Origin: JADKAV01 sp963704075
Lineage (GTDB): Bacteria; Actinomycetota; Actinomycetes; S36-B12; UBA10799
Length of the DNA: 64,000 nucleotides
Direction of reading: 5' to 3'
NCBI GenBank assembly: GCA_963704075.1
Contig: CAVPGV010000006.1
Span: forward strand, 111,553 to 175,552
Shown here piece after piece: positions 48,547 to 56,801 of this stretch; position 1 is the stretch's first letter, and each line of letters begins with the position of its first letter. A program made the translations under genes and the position numbers. The notes below the pieces were generated by a model. It was not told the origin of the DNA. It saw only the letters and a list, made by a program, of their open reading frames with translations, and ran no database searches.

Positions 48547-49146
48547 CCGCGGTGCCGATCCCGCGATGGGCCGGTCCGCAAGTCCGGTCTCCGTGTGCGG
48601 TGGCCGGGCATCGATCAACCGGATCTTCCCCCGGCGCAGTTCGCGGGCAGCGGCGCTGTCAAACGCGGTGAGCGCGGCCTTCGACGCCGAGTAGGCGGCC
48701 ATCCCGGCAGTCGGCTGTTCGGCCACGACCGCGCTGAGGTTCACGACGAATGGCGAGTTGCCGGCATCTCGCGACGCGGCCAGGTGCGGCATTGCCGCTT
48801 GGAGTAGGCGAATCGGGGCGATCGTGTTGATGAGGAAGAGGTCGAGGAGCGCATCGTCGGGGACGTCTGCCACCGGTCCGAAAGCCACGATCCCCGAGGC
48901 GACCACGAGACCGTCGAGCCGGCCGTGGGCGGAGAGAGCAGCCGCCACGGCATTGACCGCGGTGTCAGGTTCGCGCAGATCGCCGGTCACCAGGGTCGCG
49001 TCGAGACCGAGCGCCTCGAGTCGGCCCACATCGCGGCCGAGCAGAGTCAGCTTCGCGCCCTCGGCAGCCAACTGCCTACTGATGGGAGCGCCGAGCCCAC
49101 CGGTGGCACCAACGACGAGAACGGAGTAATCGGCCAGAGAGGTCAT
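48451..49146 (-). CDS. Short-chain dehydrogenase/reductase
   Basis: 231 residues, classical SDR. NAD(P)-binding VVGATGGLGAPISRQLA (TGxxxGxG), acidic/cofactor strand LLGRD, the ASGIVAFG loop in place of NNAG, catalytic Ser in VNLSAVVAEQ and Tyr/Lys in YSASKAALTAF. The Arg in GRD suggests NADP(H). It lies upstream of nothing obvious on its strand and overlaps the false 3' extension of the truncated enoyl-reductase gene. Substrate unknown. Confidence 0.9.
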   Translation of the reverse strand: MTSLADYSVLVVGATGGLGAPISRQLAAEGAKLTLLGRDVGRLEALGLDATLVTGDLREPDTAVNAVAAALSAHGRLDGLVVASGIVAFGPVADVPDDALLDLFLINTIAPIRLLQAAMPHLAASRDAGNSPFVVNLSAVVAEQPTAGMAAYSASKAALTAFDSAAARELRRGKIRLIDARPPHTETGLADRPIAGSAPRLPHGLAPEDVAGRVVSAILNDESDLPSGAFS

Positions 49147-49203
49147 GTCCGCACTATTTCAGCAGAGTCGCAGTTCCGCCCGTCCAAGAACGCCCGTCCA
49201 GGC

Positions 49204-49644
49204 TCACTTCACCGTGAGGAGTTTGGCCAAGCGGGTGATCGACACCTGGAAGCCCTTCCGGGCGGCGGCGGCCACGGGCTTGGCGAGGAACTGGGGCACA
49301 CCAGGCACCCGGATGTCCTCGATCCAGTCGAGGCGTGAGGTGTTCTCGCCGGTTGATGTGACGGACAGGTGGACCTCGCCGGACAGCACCGGCCCGATCT
49401 TGGTGATGCGGCTGGTCATAGCCGAGGGGTCGAGTTCATCGACGCGCATGCGGTCCGGCAGTGCCAGCGGCCCGATGCCCGTCGTCGCCACGAATTCGGT
49501 ACCCGGTCCACCATCGCCGCGCAGCATTTCCACCCGGGTGAGGGGCACCCACGCAGCGTGGCCCTGCCAGTCGATCAGTTCGTCGAAAACGACGTCGGCG
49601 GACAGGGGCAGGTCACGCGTGACCGTGAAGTGGACATTCGCCAT
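49204..49644 (-). CDS. SRPBCC (polyketide-cyclase/START-like) family protein
   Basis: 146 residues with the helix-grip pattern VTRDLPLSADVVFDELIDWQ, HAAWVPLTRVEMLRGDG and, at the end, a long C-terminal helix (PVAAAARKGFQVSITRLAKL). Such proteins bind lipids or polyketides in a hydrophobic pocket. ATG 49644 is followed upstream by the Rieske gene 49 bases away; the two are on the same strand and may be one unit. No catalytic residues can be assigned. Confidence 0.85.
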   Translation of the reverse strand: MANVHFTVTRDLPLSADVVFDELIDWQGHAAWVPLTRVEMLRGDGGPGTEFVATTGIGPLALPDRMRVDELDPSAMTSRITKIGPVLSGEVHLSVTSTGENTSRLDWIEDIRVPGVPQFLAKPVAAAARKGFQVSITRLAKLLTVK

Positions 49645-49693
49645 GTCAGTGGCCTTTCGTTGGCAGTCTCGAGGCGGGCCGTGAACGGTTCTT

Positions 49694-50074
49694 CTATCCG
49701 TCGACCACGACCTGGCCGTCGCGCACCGACGTGGCCAGGACGGTCAATGGCGCCGGCGACTTGCCCATCGCGATGAGTCGGCGCGACCATTTCGGGGCCT
49801 TGACGCCGGCCACGCCAGGAGTCCAGTCGAGGTTCTCCCCGGAGCAGACATCGAAGCGCGAGTTGTGCCATGGGCAGGTGATGACACCGGCCTCGTATCC
49901 GCCCCGGGGCCCGCGACTGAGGCTGAGCCCGGCATGCGGGCACCGGTCGCTGACGATGCAGACCTCGTCGGGGTTCTCTGACGGGCGAATCACCAGGTAC
50001 TTGTCGCCGTCGATCGTGACCGGGGTTGGCTCGTCGATGGGGAAATCTGTGAGCGGTCCGAGTGTCGTTGGCAT
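49694..50074 (-). CDS. Rieske [2Fe-2S] protein
   Basis: 126 residues, a ferredoxin-type Rieske domain. The cluster ligands are seen as CPHAGLSLS (CxH) and, 19 residues on, CPWHNSRFD (CxxH). It resembles the ferredoxin component of ring-hydroxylating oxygenases or nitrite-reductase small subunits. There is no oxygenase in the window; the neighbours on the strand are SRPBCC and SDR genes, suggesting a small metabolic cluster for a cyclic or lipid substrate (inference). Confidence 0.92.
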   Translation of the reverse strand: MPTTLGPLTDFPIDEPTPVTIDGDKYLVIRPSENPDEVCIVSDRCPHAGLSLSRGPRGGYEAGVITCPWHNSRFDVCSGENLDWTPGVAGVKAPKWSRRLIAMGKSPAPLTVLATSVRDGQVVVDG

Positions 50075-50182
50075 ACTTCGAGGCTACTCGTGGTCGAGTT
50101 GTCCGCATTTCGTGCCTGGAAGTGCGGGGCGCTCGACCGGTCCGTTGCGGAGGACAACCCTGCAGCGGAAGCGGTCTGCAGA

Positions 50183-50210
50183 GCGTGATGCGTGATGCGT
50201 GATGTATGAT
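50183..50210 (+). repeat. Tandem 7-bp repeats upstream of vapB
   Basis: Three perfect copies of GCGTGAT (50183-50203) plus a fourth, degenerate GTATGAT (50204-50210), end 6 bases before the vapB ATG. They occupy the position of ribosome site and operator, so they may be binding sites of the VapBC complex. Confidence 0.6.
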
Positions 50211-50216
50211 GCTGTC

Positions 50217-50438
50217 ATGCGCACGACGCTCAATGTTGACGACGACGTCCTCCTTGCGGCCAAACAGAAAGCCGCCGTCGAGGGGACGTCGGTGGGTGAG
50301 GCTCTCTCGACTATGGCTCGGGAAGGCTTGCGCAGGGCAAAGAGCGATCATTCCCGCAATGGGGTGCCCCTCATCCCCAACGCGACGAAGACGGTAACCC
50401 CCGAGATGGTCCAGGAGTTGCTGGATGAGTCGCCGTGA
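50217..50438 (+). CDS. VapB-type ribbon-helix-helix antitoxin
   Basis: 73 residues starting MRTTLNVDDDVLLAAKQKA, the standard RHH strand-helix start, then EGTSVGEALSTMAREGLR. The C-terminal part (PNATKTVTPEMVQELLDE) would bind the toxin. ATG 50217 is preferred over the upstream in-frame ATGs because the family N-terminus starts here. Its stop overlaps the vapC GTG (GTGA). Confidence 0.88.
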   Translation: MRTTLNVDDDVLLAAKQKAAVEGTSVGEALSTMAREGLRRAKSDHSRNGVPLIPNATKTVTPEMVQELLDESP

Positions 50439-50890
50439 GCGCGCTGCTCGATGTCAACGTCCTGGTGGCACTACTCGACCCGGCGCACGTTTTCCACGAC
50501 GTCGCCCACGATTGGTTCGGAGCCCGTGAGGACTCATGGGCGACATGTCCGATCACGGAGAACGGCACCATTCGTGTGATCAGCAACCCCCGGTATCCCA
50601 ACACAACTGGGACTGCCTCCGCAGCCGCCGAACTCATGGCGGGGCTCCGCGAACTGCCGGGGCATGTCTTCTGGGCGGATTCGGTGAGCCTCTTGGATCC
50701 CGCGGTATGCAACGTCGATTCGCTGGTCACCTCGGCGCAGGTCACGGACGCGTATCTGCTGGCTCTCGCGGTAGCCAACTCGGGCCGACTGGCCACATTC
50801 GACAAGCGGATTGTCACCTCAGGGATCCCAGGTGGTGACCGTGCCGTTCTCACGCTGGGTGGAACGCGGACCTCGAGGAGCGGGAGGTGA
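50435..50890 (+). CDS. VapC-type PIN-domain toxin
   Basis: 151 residues, PIN RNase. The first acidic residue is in LLDVNVLVALLDP, followed by VFHDVAHDWF, the conserved TENGTIRVISN, then TDAYLLALA with a second Asp, and a last acidic site in LATFDKR. These four acidic residues bind the catalytic Mg. It overlaps vapB by four bases. A remnant of the same gene is at 46463-46594, so this locus has been duplicated or rearranged. Confidence 0.92.
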   Translation: MSALLDVNVLVALLDPAHVFHDVAHDWFGAREDSWATCPITENGTIRVISNPRYPNTTGTASAAAELMAGLRELPGHVFWADSVSLLDPAVCNVDSLVTSAQVTDAYLLALAVANSGRLATFDKRIVTSGIPGGDRAVLTLGGTRTSRSGR

Positions 50891-50932
50891 TGATCGCGAT
50901 AGAGGTTCAGGGGGGCGTCTACCATTGCGACT

Positions 50933-51340
50933 ATGACGGACGCGCGAAAGGCGCTGGATTCGCTGAGGGCGCGCCATGAAGATGTTTCCGCGATCTGCCG
51001 GAAACGAGGCGTGGTGCTCATGACCGCATTTGGCAGCTCCGTTCAGCCCACGGGCGACCCTCACGATCTCGACCTTGCCGTCTTGTTCGACCGAGGGCTA
51101 ACGGAACCCGATGTCCTGGGTCTTCTCGACGATCTCATCGGCATCAGTGCGTTCCAGGACGTCGACGTGACGGTTCTGAACAATGCAGGCCCGGTGATAC
51201 GAGAGCGGGCTCTGGTCGGCAGCATCACGTTGTTCGAAGGGGTCGCCGGGACCTTCACCCGCGAGCAACTCGCGGCGATTCTGGAGCGCATGGACACGCA
51301 GTGGCTACGACAGTCAGCGATCGCGGAGATGGCTCGATGA
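50933..51340 (+). CDS. MntA-type nucleotidyltransferase antitoxin
   Basis: 135 residues. The minimal nucleotidyltransferase motif is AFGSSVQPTGDPHDLDLAVL (GS-X10-DxD) and the third acidic residue is in FQDVDVTVLNN. MntA proteins AMPylate the partner HepT toxin on its active-site Tyr. ATG 50933 is used; no strong ribosome site is visible. The stop overlaps the hepT start (ATGA). It stands 42 bases after vapC, so two toxin-antitoxin pairs are stacked. Confidence 0.9.
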   Translation: MTDARKALDSLRARHEDVSAICRKRGVVLMTAFGSSVQPTGDPHDLDLAVLFDRGLTEPDVLGLLDDLIGISAFQDVDVTVLNNAGPVIRERALVGSITLFEGVAGTFTREQLAAILERMDTQWLRQSAIAEMAR

Positions 51341-51771
51341 GACCCGACCAGGATGTCGTGGTTTCACGACTCGACCTGATCACTCGATTGCTTGTGGATC
51401 TGGAGTCGGTAGGAGAGGTTTCCCCTCAGCGGCTGCAGGATGACCGGCTGCTGCGGCATGCCATCGAGCGAATATTGAGCCAACTGGTGGAGTTGGCGGT
51501 TTCGATCAACTCTCACATCGTCGTCGCACGACAGGGGAGTGCGCCAACCACCTATCGGCAGTCCTTTCTGGACGTGGGCGCGATCGGCGTGCTACCCGCG
51601 CAGCTCGCGGCCCGACTGGCCGTTGCGGCGGGGCTGCGAAATGTTCTGGCCCATGAGTACGTGGCGATCGACCTCGGGCTCGTGGCGGCAGCAGTACCCG
51701 CAGCCCGGTCGGATTTCCGCGCCTACGTCACGCACATCGCCACGTACATCGACTCGCCCACCGGTTCGTGA
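51337..51771 (+). CDS. HepT-type HEPN toxin
   Basis: 144 residues, helical DUF86 family. The HEPN motif R-X4-H-X-Y is RNVLAHEY, and the preceding helix GVLPAQLAARLAVAAGL is typical. The Tyr is the known target of AMPylation by MntA in characterised pairs. The start ATG 51337 overlaps the mntA stop. Confidence 0.9.
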   Translation: MRPDQDVVVSRLDLITRLLVDLESVGEVSPQRLQDDRLLRHAIERILSQLVELAVSINSHIVVARQGSAPTTYRQSFLDVGAIGVLPAQLAARLAVAAGLRNVLAHEYVAIDLGLVAAAVPAARSDFRAYVTHIATYIDSPTGS

Positions 51772-51849
51772 ACGACGACGTGGCTAGGGAAGCACGACGT
51801 GCCTGTGGTGGGCGGAATAATGCACCTGCAGCGGATCGGCATCGACTCG

Positions 51850-51919
51850 CGAAATAGCCCGTTGGTTGCCGAATGACCCGTAGTTTGCGGGTTGTTTCGC
51901 AACTACCAGGCCATTTCAC
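51850..51919. repeat. REP-like palindrome, copy 1
   Basis: CGAAATAGCCCGTTGGTTGC (51850-51869) faces GCAACTACCAGGCCATTTCA (51899-51918), near-perfect inverted ends around a 30-bp centre that contains TGACCCGTAGTTTGCGGG. The same arms recur at 52937-53007. Confidence 0.7.
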
Positions 51920-52375
51920 AGATCGCAGTTCCCGCCCCCGGGCCGCGAACCGGCGTTTGACTAGCACTCCCGAAGACCGGCGTCACCGATCGAATCCGGC
52001 CAATGCCATGTCCCGGCGCTCCATTGTCTGAGCGCGGTAAGTGGACGGGCAGTGTCACCCCGAACAGGAAGTCGTCTCCATCCCCCAGGACGTGGGTGTG
52101 CACAAGCACCGTGGGTTCGGCCTGCGCATCGTCGAGGCCGCGCAGCCACTCCGGCATGGGATGGCGCCGGGTCGCCAGTTCCCGGTTGATGCGCGCCTTC
52201 GTGATCTCGTCCTTGACCAACGACCGCGCGACCATCAGCACGGCGGTGGTCTCCGCGTAGGGGGTGCCGAGGAACGACTCCAGGAGTACCTCGCGGCTGG
52301 GGCTCGACGGGGTTCGCTGGGCCGGGCATGAACCGGTCGATGCTGCGGCGTGCGCTTGCGACGCTTCTTGGGCAC
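51903..52375 (-). CDS. Small hypothetical protein, frameshifted, 3' end in REP element
   Basis: From GTG 52375 the protein reads VPKKRRKRTPQHRPV (basic), then after a one-base break near 52318 continues SPSREVLLESFLGTPYAETT, VARSLVKDEITKARINRELA and PTVLVHTHVLGDGDDFLFGV. This has a protein-like residue pattern on the minus strand that the other strand lacks. The last 20 or so residues (GPGAGTAICEMAW) are translated from the palindrome, so the native C-terminus is uncertain. No family is recognised. Confidence 0.45.
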
Positions 52376-52507
52376 AGATGAAGTCCTAAGGTCGACGCCC
52401 GTCCTCGGGTGCCGGAACGACGGACCACTGCCAGAAGTGCCGGCGCTGGGGAAGTCGCCTTCTCGGAATAAGCGGTCTAGTCCGCTGCCCGCCGGGTAGA
52501 TCACGTC

Positions 52508-52927
52508 ATGCCGATGTTGAACAAGAAGGGCAAACCGAAGAAGAGTGAGCTGCCCAGTACGGTCGCCCGATCGGGCAAGAAGGCCCGCCGGACGTTTGCG
52601 AAAGCACACGACTCCGCCGTCGACGAATACGGTGAGGGCGAGCGCGCGATGCGCACCGCCTGGTCGGCGCTGAAGCACACCCACGAGAAGGTCGGCGACC
52701 ACTGGGAGCGCAAGGACAAGAAGGGTCCCTCCGACGCCCAGGCCAAGGGTGGGAAGAACACCAACCGCAAGACCGCTGGCGGCGTCGATGCGAACGCGAC
52801 CAAGAAGCACCTGTACAAGGTCGCCAAGGAGCTGGACATCGACGGTCGGTCGAAGATGTCCAAGAATGGACTGGTGAAGGCGATCCAGAAGGAGAACGAC
52901 AAGCGCACCCGGAAGGCCCGCGGCTGA
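52508..52927 (+). CDS. ChaB-like protein with C-terminal Rho-N/SAP-like domain
   Basis: 139 residues, very Lys-rich. The N-terminal 60 match the ChaB fold: ELPSTVARSGKKARRTFAKA, HDSAVDEYGEGERAMRTAW and SALKHTHEKVGDHWERKDKK. The C-terminal 40 (NATKKHLYKVAKELDIDGRS, then KMSKNGLVKAIQKEND) are a Rho-N/SAP-like nucleic-acid-binding helix pair. ChaB proteins are small and of unclear role. The gene is flanked on both sides by REP-like palindromes. Confidence 0.88.
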   Translation: MPMLNKKGKPKKSELPSTVARSGKKARRTFAKAHDSAVDEYGEGERAMRTAWSALKHTHEKVGDHWERKDKKGPSDAQAKGGKNTNRKTAGGVDANATKKHLYKVAKELDIDGRSKMSKNGLVKAIQKENDKRTRKARG

Positions 52928-52936
52928 ACGTTGCGA

Positions 52937-53007
52937 GCGAAATGACCCGTTAGTTGCCAAATGGCCTCGAATTCGCAGGTCAGAAGGCAACCAACGGGCC
53001 ATTTCAC
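52937..53007. repeat. REP-like palindrome, copy 2
   Basis: GCGAAATGACCCGTTAGTTG at 52937-52956 pairs with CAACCAACGGGCCATTTCAC at 52988-53007 (3 mismatches over 22 bp arms). Same family as 51850-51919. It begins 10 bases after the ChaB stop. Confidence 0.75.
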
Positions 53008-53104
53008 GGCAGCCAGGCCAGGTTTCACGCCGTCCCCGGGGCACGCTTTCTGGAAGACTCGCAGGCGTGGATGACTCGCCCTTGATGCAGGCAGGGTCGT
53101 AGCC

Positions 53105-54526
53105 GTGCGGTGGCTGTTCGCCGATCAACTCGGTCCGCACTTCCTGGCCGACTACGACGGACCGGTGTTGCTCATCGAATCCCGGACCGCGTTGCACCGT
53201 CACCACGTGCACCGGGCCAAAGCGCATCTGATCGTGTCCGGCCTGCGTCATCTTGCGGCGGAACTGGGCGACCGAGCGGTGTACATCAAGGCTGACACCT
53301 ACCGCGAGGCCCTGCAGCGCGTCGATGAACCGATCCATGTCGTGCACCCCACGTCCAAGCCCGCCCTGCGATTCGTGGAGTCGTTGGGATTGGCGGTACT
53401 GCCGCCACGGGGTTTCGTCACCAGTGCCGAGCAGTTCGCGGATTGGACCGGCAAGCGTCCTTTGCTGGAAACCTTCTACCGCGCCGCTCGACGTGCCACC
53501 GGCGTACTGATGGACGCTGGCGAGCCGACCGGCGGTAGATGGAACCTGGATGCGGACAATCGCGAACCTCCGCCGCGGAAGACCCGCACGCTGGATGTGC
53601 CCCCACCGTGGTGGCCGGACGAGGATGCCGTGGACGAACAGGTGCGCGCCGACCTCGAGGCAGTACCCACCCTCGGGCGCGACGGGCCGCGCAGGTTCGC
53701 AGTGACCCGTGACGAAGCGCTGGCCGCGCTCAGCGTGTTCATCGAGCACCGGCTACCCGACTTCGGCAGATATGAAGACGCCATGCTCGCCGGTGACCCG
53801 TGGATGGCCCACTCCCTGCTCTCCGTGCCCCTGAACCTGGGGTTACTGGACCCTCTGGAAGTCATCGAGGCGGCGGAGATCGCGTTCCGCAATGGCCGGG
53901 CTCCGCTCAACGCGGTGGAGGGCTTCATCCGGCAGATCCTCGGATGGCGGGAGTACATGTGGCACCTCTACTGGTGGCTGCCCTCGGACTACCCGGCGAG
54001 CAACCACCTCGACGCGAGGAAGCCCCTGCCCGAATGGTTCGAGCAGATGGAGTCCTCGCCGGCGCGATGCCTGGATGTGACTCTGCGCGAGGTGCGCGAT
54101 ACCGGCTGGGCCCACCACATCCAGCGCCTCATGATCCTTGGGTCCTGGGCGTTGCAGCGGGGGTACGACCCGGCGCAGCTCAACGATTGGTTCCGGCGGG
54201 CATTCGTCGATGGGTACGACTGGGTCATGCTCGGCAACGTCATCGGCATGTCCCAATACGCCGATGGCGGGATCGTGGCGACCAAGCCGTACACGTCCGG
54301 CGGTGCCTACATCAAGAAGATGAGCGACTACTGCACGGACTGCCAGTTCCGGCCCGACCGCCGCACCGGTGAGCAGGCCTGCCCGTTCACGGCCGGCTAT
54401 TGGGATTTCCTGGCCCGCAACGAGCAGGCGCTACGGGGAAACCATCGGATGGGCAGGCCACTGGCCTCGATGCGCCGGCTCGCGGATCTTCCCGAAACCA
54501 GGCAGGCGGCCGCGCGCTTTCAGTAG
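53105..54526 (+). CDS. Iron-sulfur (FeS-BCP/PhrB-type) photolyase or cryptochrome
   Basis: 473 residues. The N-terminal domain VRWLFADQLGPHFLADYDGP is typical of deoxyribodipyrimidine photolyase-related proteins, which repair (6-4) photoproducts or sense light. The FAD region shows GWREYMWHLYWW, GWAHHIQRLMILGSWAL, GYDWVMLGNVIGMSQYADGG and ATKPYTSGGAYIKKMSDYC. Cysteines consistent with the 4Fe-4S cluster ligands of PhrB are at SPARCLDVT, DYCTDCQF and EQACPF. GTG 53105 is the only start matching the family. It stands alone; the REP element precedes it. Confidence 0.92.
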   Translation: MRWLFADQLGPHFLADYDGPVLLIESRTALHRHHVHRAKAHLIVSGLRHLAAELGDRAVYIKADTYREALQRVDEPIHVVHPTSKPALRFVESLGLAVLPPRGFVTSAEQFADWTGKRPLLETFYRAARRATGVLMDAGEPTGGRWNLDADNREPPPRKTRTLDVPPPWWPDEDAVDEQVRADLEAVPTLGRDGPRRFAVTRDEALAALSVFIEHRLPDFGRYEDAMLAGDPWMAHSLLSVPLNLGLLDPLEVIEAAEIAFRNGRAPLNAVEGFIRQILGWREYMWHLYWWLPSDYPASNHLDARKPLPEWFEQMESSPARCLDVTLREVRDTGWAHHIQRLMILGSWALQRGYDPAQLNDWFRRAFVDGYDWVMLGNVIGMSQYADGGIVATKPYTSGGAYIKKMSDYCTDCQFRPDRRTGEQACPFTAGYWDFLARNEQALRGNHRMGRPLASMRRLADLPETRQAAARFQ

Positions 54527-54591
54527 TGCTGAAGGGGGGACCGCACTCCACCAGAAGCCCCTCCCGGTCGGCTCGCGCCTAGGATCGAAAC

Positions 54592-56251
54592 GTGGGACTA
54601 CGCGAAGCAAACATTGCCCAACTCGACGGCGGCACATTCGACGTATTGATCGTCGGCGGTGGCATCAACGGTGCGGTGTCGGCCGCGGCACTGGCCTCGC
54701 GTGGTGCGCGGGTGGCGGTGATCGACCGCGGTGACTTCGCGGACTTCACGTCCATGCAGTCGAGCAACCTCGTCTGGGGTGGGTTCAAGTACATGGAGAA
54801 CTACGAGTTCAAACTCGTGCGCGATCTGTGCATGTCCCGCAACCATCTCATCAAGGCATACCCGGCGAACCTCAAAGAGATCAGGTTCATGGCCGCCCTC
54901 GACGAGAACTCCCCCTACAAGCCATCGTTCGCCGGTCTCGGTGCAACCGCCTATTGGCTGATCGGCAACGGCTTCACGAAGGCCCCCCGCGTGCTCACGC
55001 CGGAGAAGATCGCCGAGCACGAGCCGATCGTGCGCACGGACAACCTGCTGGGTGGCATCGAGTACTCCGACGCCTACATCGTCGACAACGATTCCCGGTT
55101 CGTGTTCGGGTTCATCCGGTCCGCGTTGAACTCCGGCGCGACCTGCGCGAACTACGTGTCGTTCGAATCCGCTGCGCGCGAGGGGGATCGGTGGCGCGTG
55201 CAGATGCGGGACGTCGACACGGGTGCGGAGTTCTCCGCGAAGACGAAGGTCATCATCAATGCCACGGGCCCGTTCGTGGACCCGATCAACCACGCACACG
55301 GCATCACGCACGAAACACAAGATCGTGTTCTCCAAAGGCATCCACCTGATCGTGCCGCGGCTGTCGGAGCACGAGCGGGTGCTGGCATTCTTCGACGACA
55401 CCCAGCGGCTGTTCTACGTGATCCCGATGGGCACCCGCTCCGTGATCGGGACGACCGATGAGCGGGTCACCGAGCCGTATACGGATGTGACGGTGGAGGA
55501 CCGGGACTTCCTACTCAATCAGATCAACGAGCGCCTCGATCTGCAGACGCCGCTGTCTCCGCGCGACATCATCGCCACCCGCAGTGGGGTGCGGCCACTG
55601 GTCGTCGAGGCCAGCAACACCACCTCGGACGACACGGACTGGACCTCGCTGTCGCGCAAGCATGCGATGGAGGTCGACCCCGCCCGTTCGTGGGTGACGG
55701 TCTTCGGCGGCAAACTCACCGACTGCGTCAATATCGGCAATGAGGTCAGCGCGATCGTGAAGAAACTCGGCGTGCCGCTGACGAAGGACAAGAAGTCCTG
55801 GTACGGCGAACCCCCCAAGGCCACCCGCGAGGAGTACTTCCGGCAGGCCCGGCTGATGGGTCTGGACCGGCTGACCACCCGGGCCAGTTTCGAGACACTG
55901 TCCACCCGGCTGTGGCGACGCTACGGTCTGCGGGCGTTCGCCATGCTCGAAGCCCTGCGCGATGACCCGAGCATGGCCGAGGACGTCATCCAGGATGCGG
56001 ACTACGTGCGGGTGGAATTGTTCTACGCCGCCAAGACCGAGATGATCACCAAATTGGACGACTTCCTGCGCCGCCGCAGCAAGATCGCGCTGGTGCTGGA
56101 CTACGACGACATCCGCGCCGCGGACGGCATCCATGAGGCGTGCGAGTTGCTGTTCGGCGACGACGCGCAACGTCGTTACGACGAGTACTTCACCGAGGAG
56201 CGCAGGGCTCAGCTGCAGGAGTACCGCCAGGCCAGCGACGCGTATCCGTAG
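54592..56251 (+). CDS. glpD: FAD-dependent glycerol-3-phosphate dehydrogenase, one frameshift
   Basis: About 552 residues. It oxidises glycerol 3-phosphate to dihydroxyacetone phosphate and feeds electrons to quinones at the membrane. The FAD-binding GxGxxG is LIVGGGINGAVSAAALASRG, and further conserved parts are VIDRGDFADFTSMQSSNLVW, INATGPFVDPIN, HKIVFSKGIHLIVPR, DTQRLFYVIPMGTRSVIGTT and VFGGKLTDCVNIG. The frame changes near 55307, between GITHE and KHKIVFSKG, by one inserted base. GTG 54592 matches the family N-terminus. No glycerol kinase or facilitator gene is nearby. Confidence 0.9.
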
Positions 56252-56294
56252 TCCTTGCGCCGGGGTTCGCGTTGTGCGGATCGGGAGGGGGCAA

Positions 56295-56334
56295 TTGACG
56301 GAGCAGGACAGACCTTGGTCCTAGGACCAAGGTC
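56295..56334 (+). promoter_or_regulatory. Likely promoter with a 24-bp perfect palindrome
   Basis: TTGACG (56295-56300) looks like a -35 box. About 11 bases on is a perfect 24-bp palindrome made of GACCTTGGTCCT and AGGACCAAGGTC (56311-56334), covering the expected -10 position. The start of the following secreted-protein gene is 32 bases downstream. An operator for a dimeric repressor is the simplest reading; a terminator for glpD is the alternative. Confidence 0.55.
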
Positions 56335-56365
56335 CACTTGTTCGGGACCCCTGCAGGCGACGAGC

Positions 56366-56776
56366 ATGAGTGGTGTGGGAAGAACGACGGCAATCACGTG
56401 CGCAGGGGTCGCGCTGGCGCTCAGCGCCTCCATGGCAACTCCGGCAGTCGCGCGGCCGTCGCCGAATGGTGGCGCGGGCACCATCGTCACCACAGGCGTG
56501 TGCGATGCCGGCAGCACGTGGGCGGTATCGGGGCGCTCCCGGTTCCTGCGGGTCGTGGTGGTGGCCAGGGTCGACACCGACACCCCGCGGCAGCGATGGG
56601 TCCTGCGATTGAAGCAGAACCAGCGCAACGTCGTCGCGAAGTCGCGCAAGTCCACCAAACGGGGAGTGGTGAAGGTGAAGGGCCGTGTCCGCAACCAACC
56701 CGGTCCGGACACCTTCACGTTCACCGCCCGCAATCGCACCACCGCCGAAACATGTCAGGGAAACCTGACTTTCTGA
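56366..56776 (+). CDS. Secreted protein of unknown function
   Basis: 136 residues with a signal peptide (AITCAGVALALSASMA, cleavage after PAVA). The mature protein has two Cys (GVCDAGS, ETCQGN) likely joined by a disulfide, and a basic beta-rich middle (RSRFLRVVVVARVDTDTPRQ, KSTKRGVVKVKGRVRNQPG). ATG 56366 fits the signal peptide; there is no strong ribosome site. It ends 25 bases before the coiled-coil protein gene, so the two are likely co-transcribed from the palindromic promoter. Confidence 0.72.
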   Translation: MSGVGRTTAITCAGVALALSASMATPAVARPSPNGGAGTIVTTGVCDAGSTWAVSGRSRFLRVVVVARVDTDTPRQRWVLRLKQNQRNVVAKSRKSTKRGVVKVKGRVRNQPGPDTFTFTARNRTTAETCQGNLTF

Positions 56777-56801
56777 GGAATCACCGAGAGGGAGAGCATC
56801 G

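Noticed and set aside
52235..53749. Long minus-strand open frame (504 codons) opposite the ChaB-like and photolyase genes
   Set aside because: It is composed of Arg/Pro/Gly-rich low-complexity residues typical of antisense translation in GC-rich DNA, and the opposite strand carries two clearly recognised genes.
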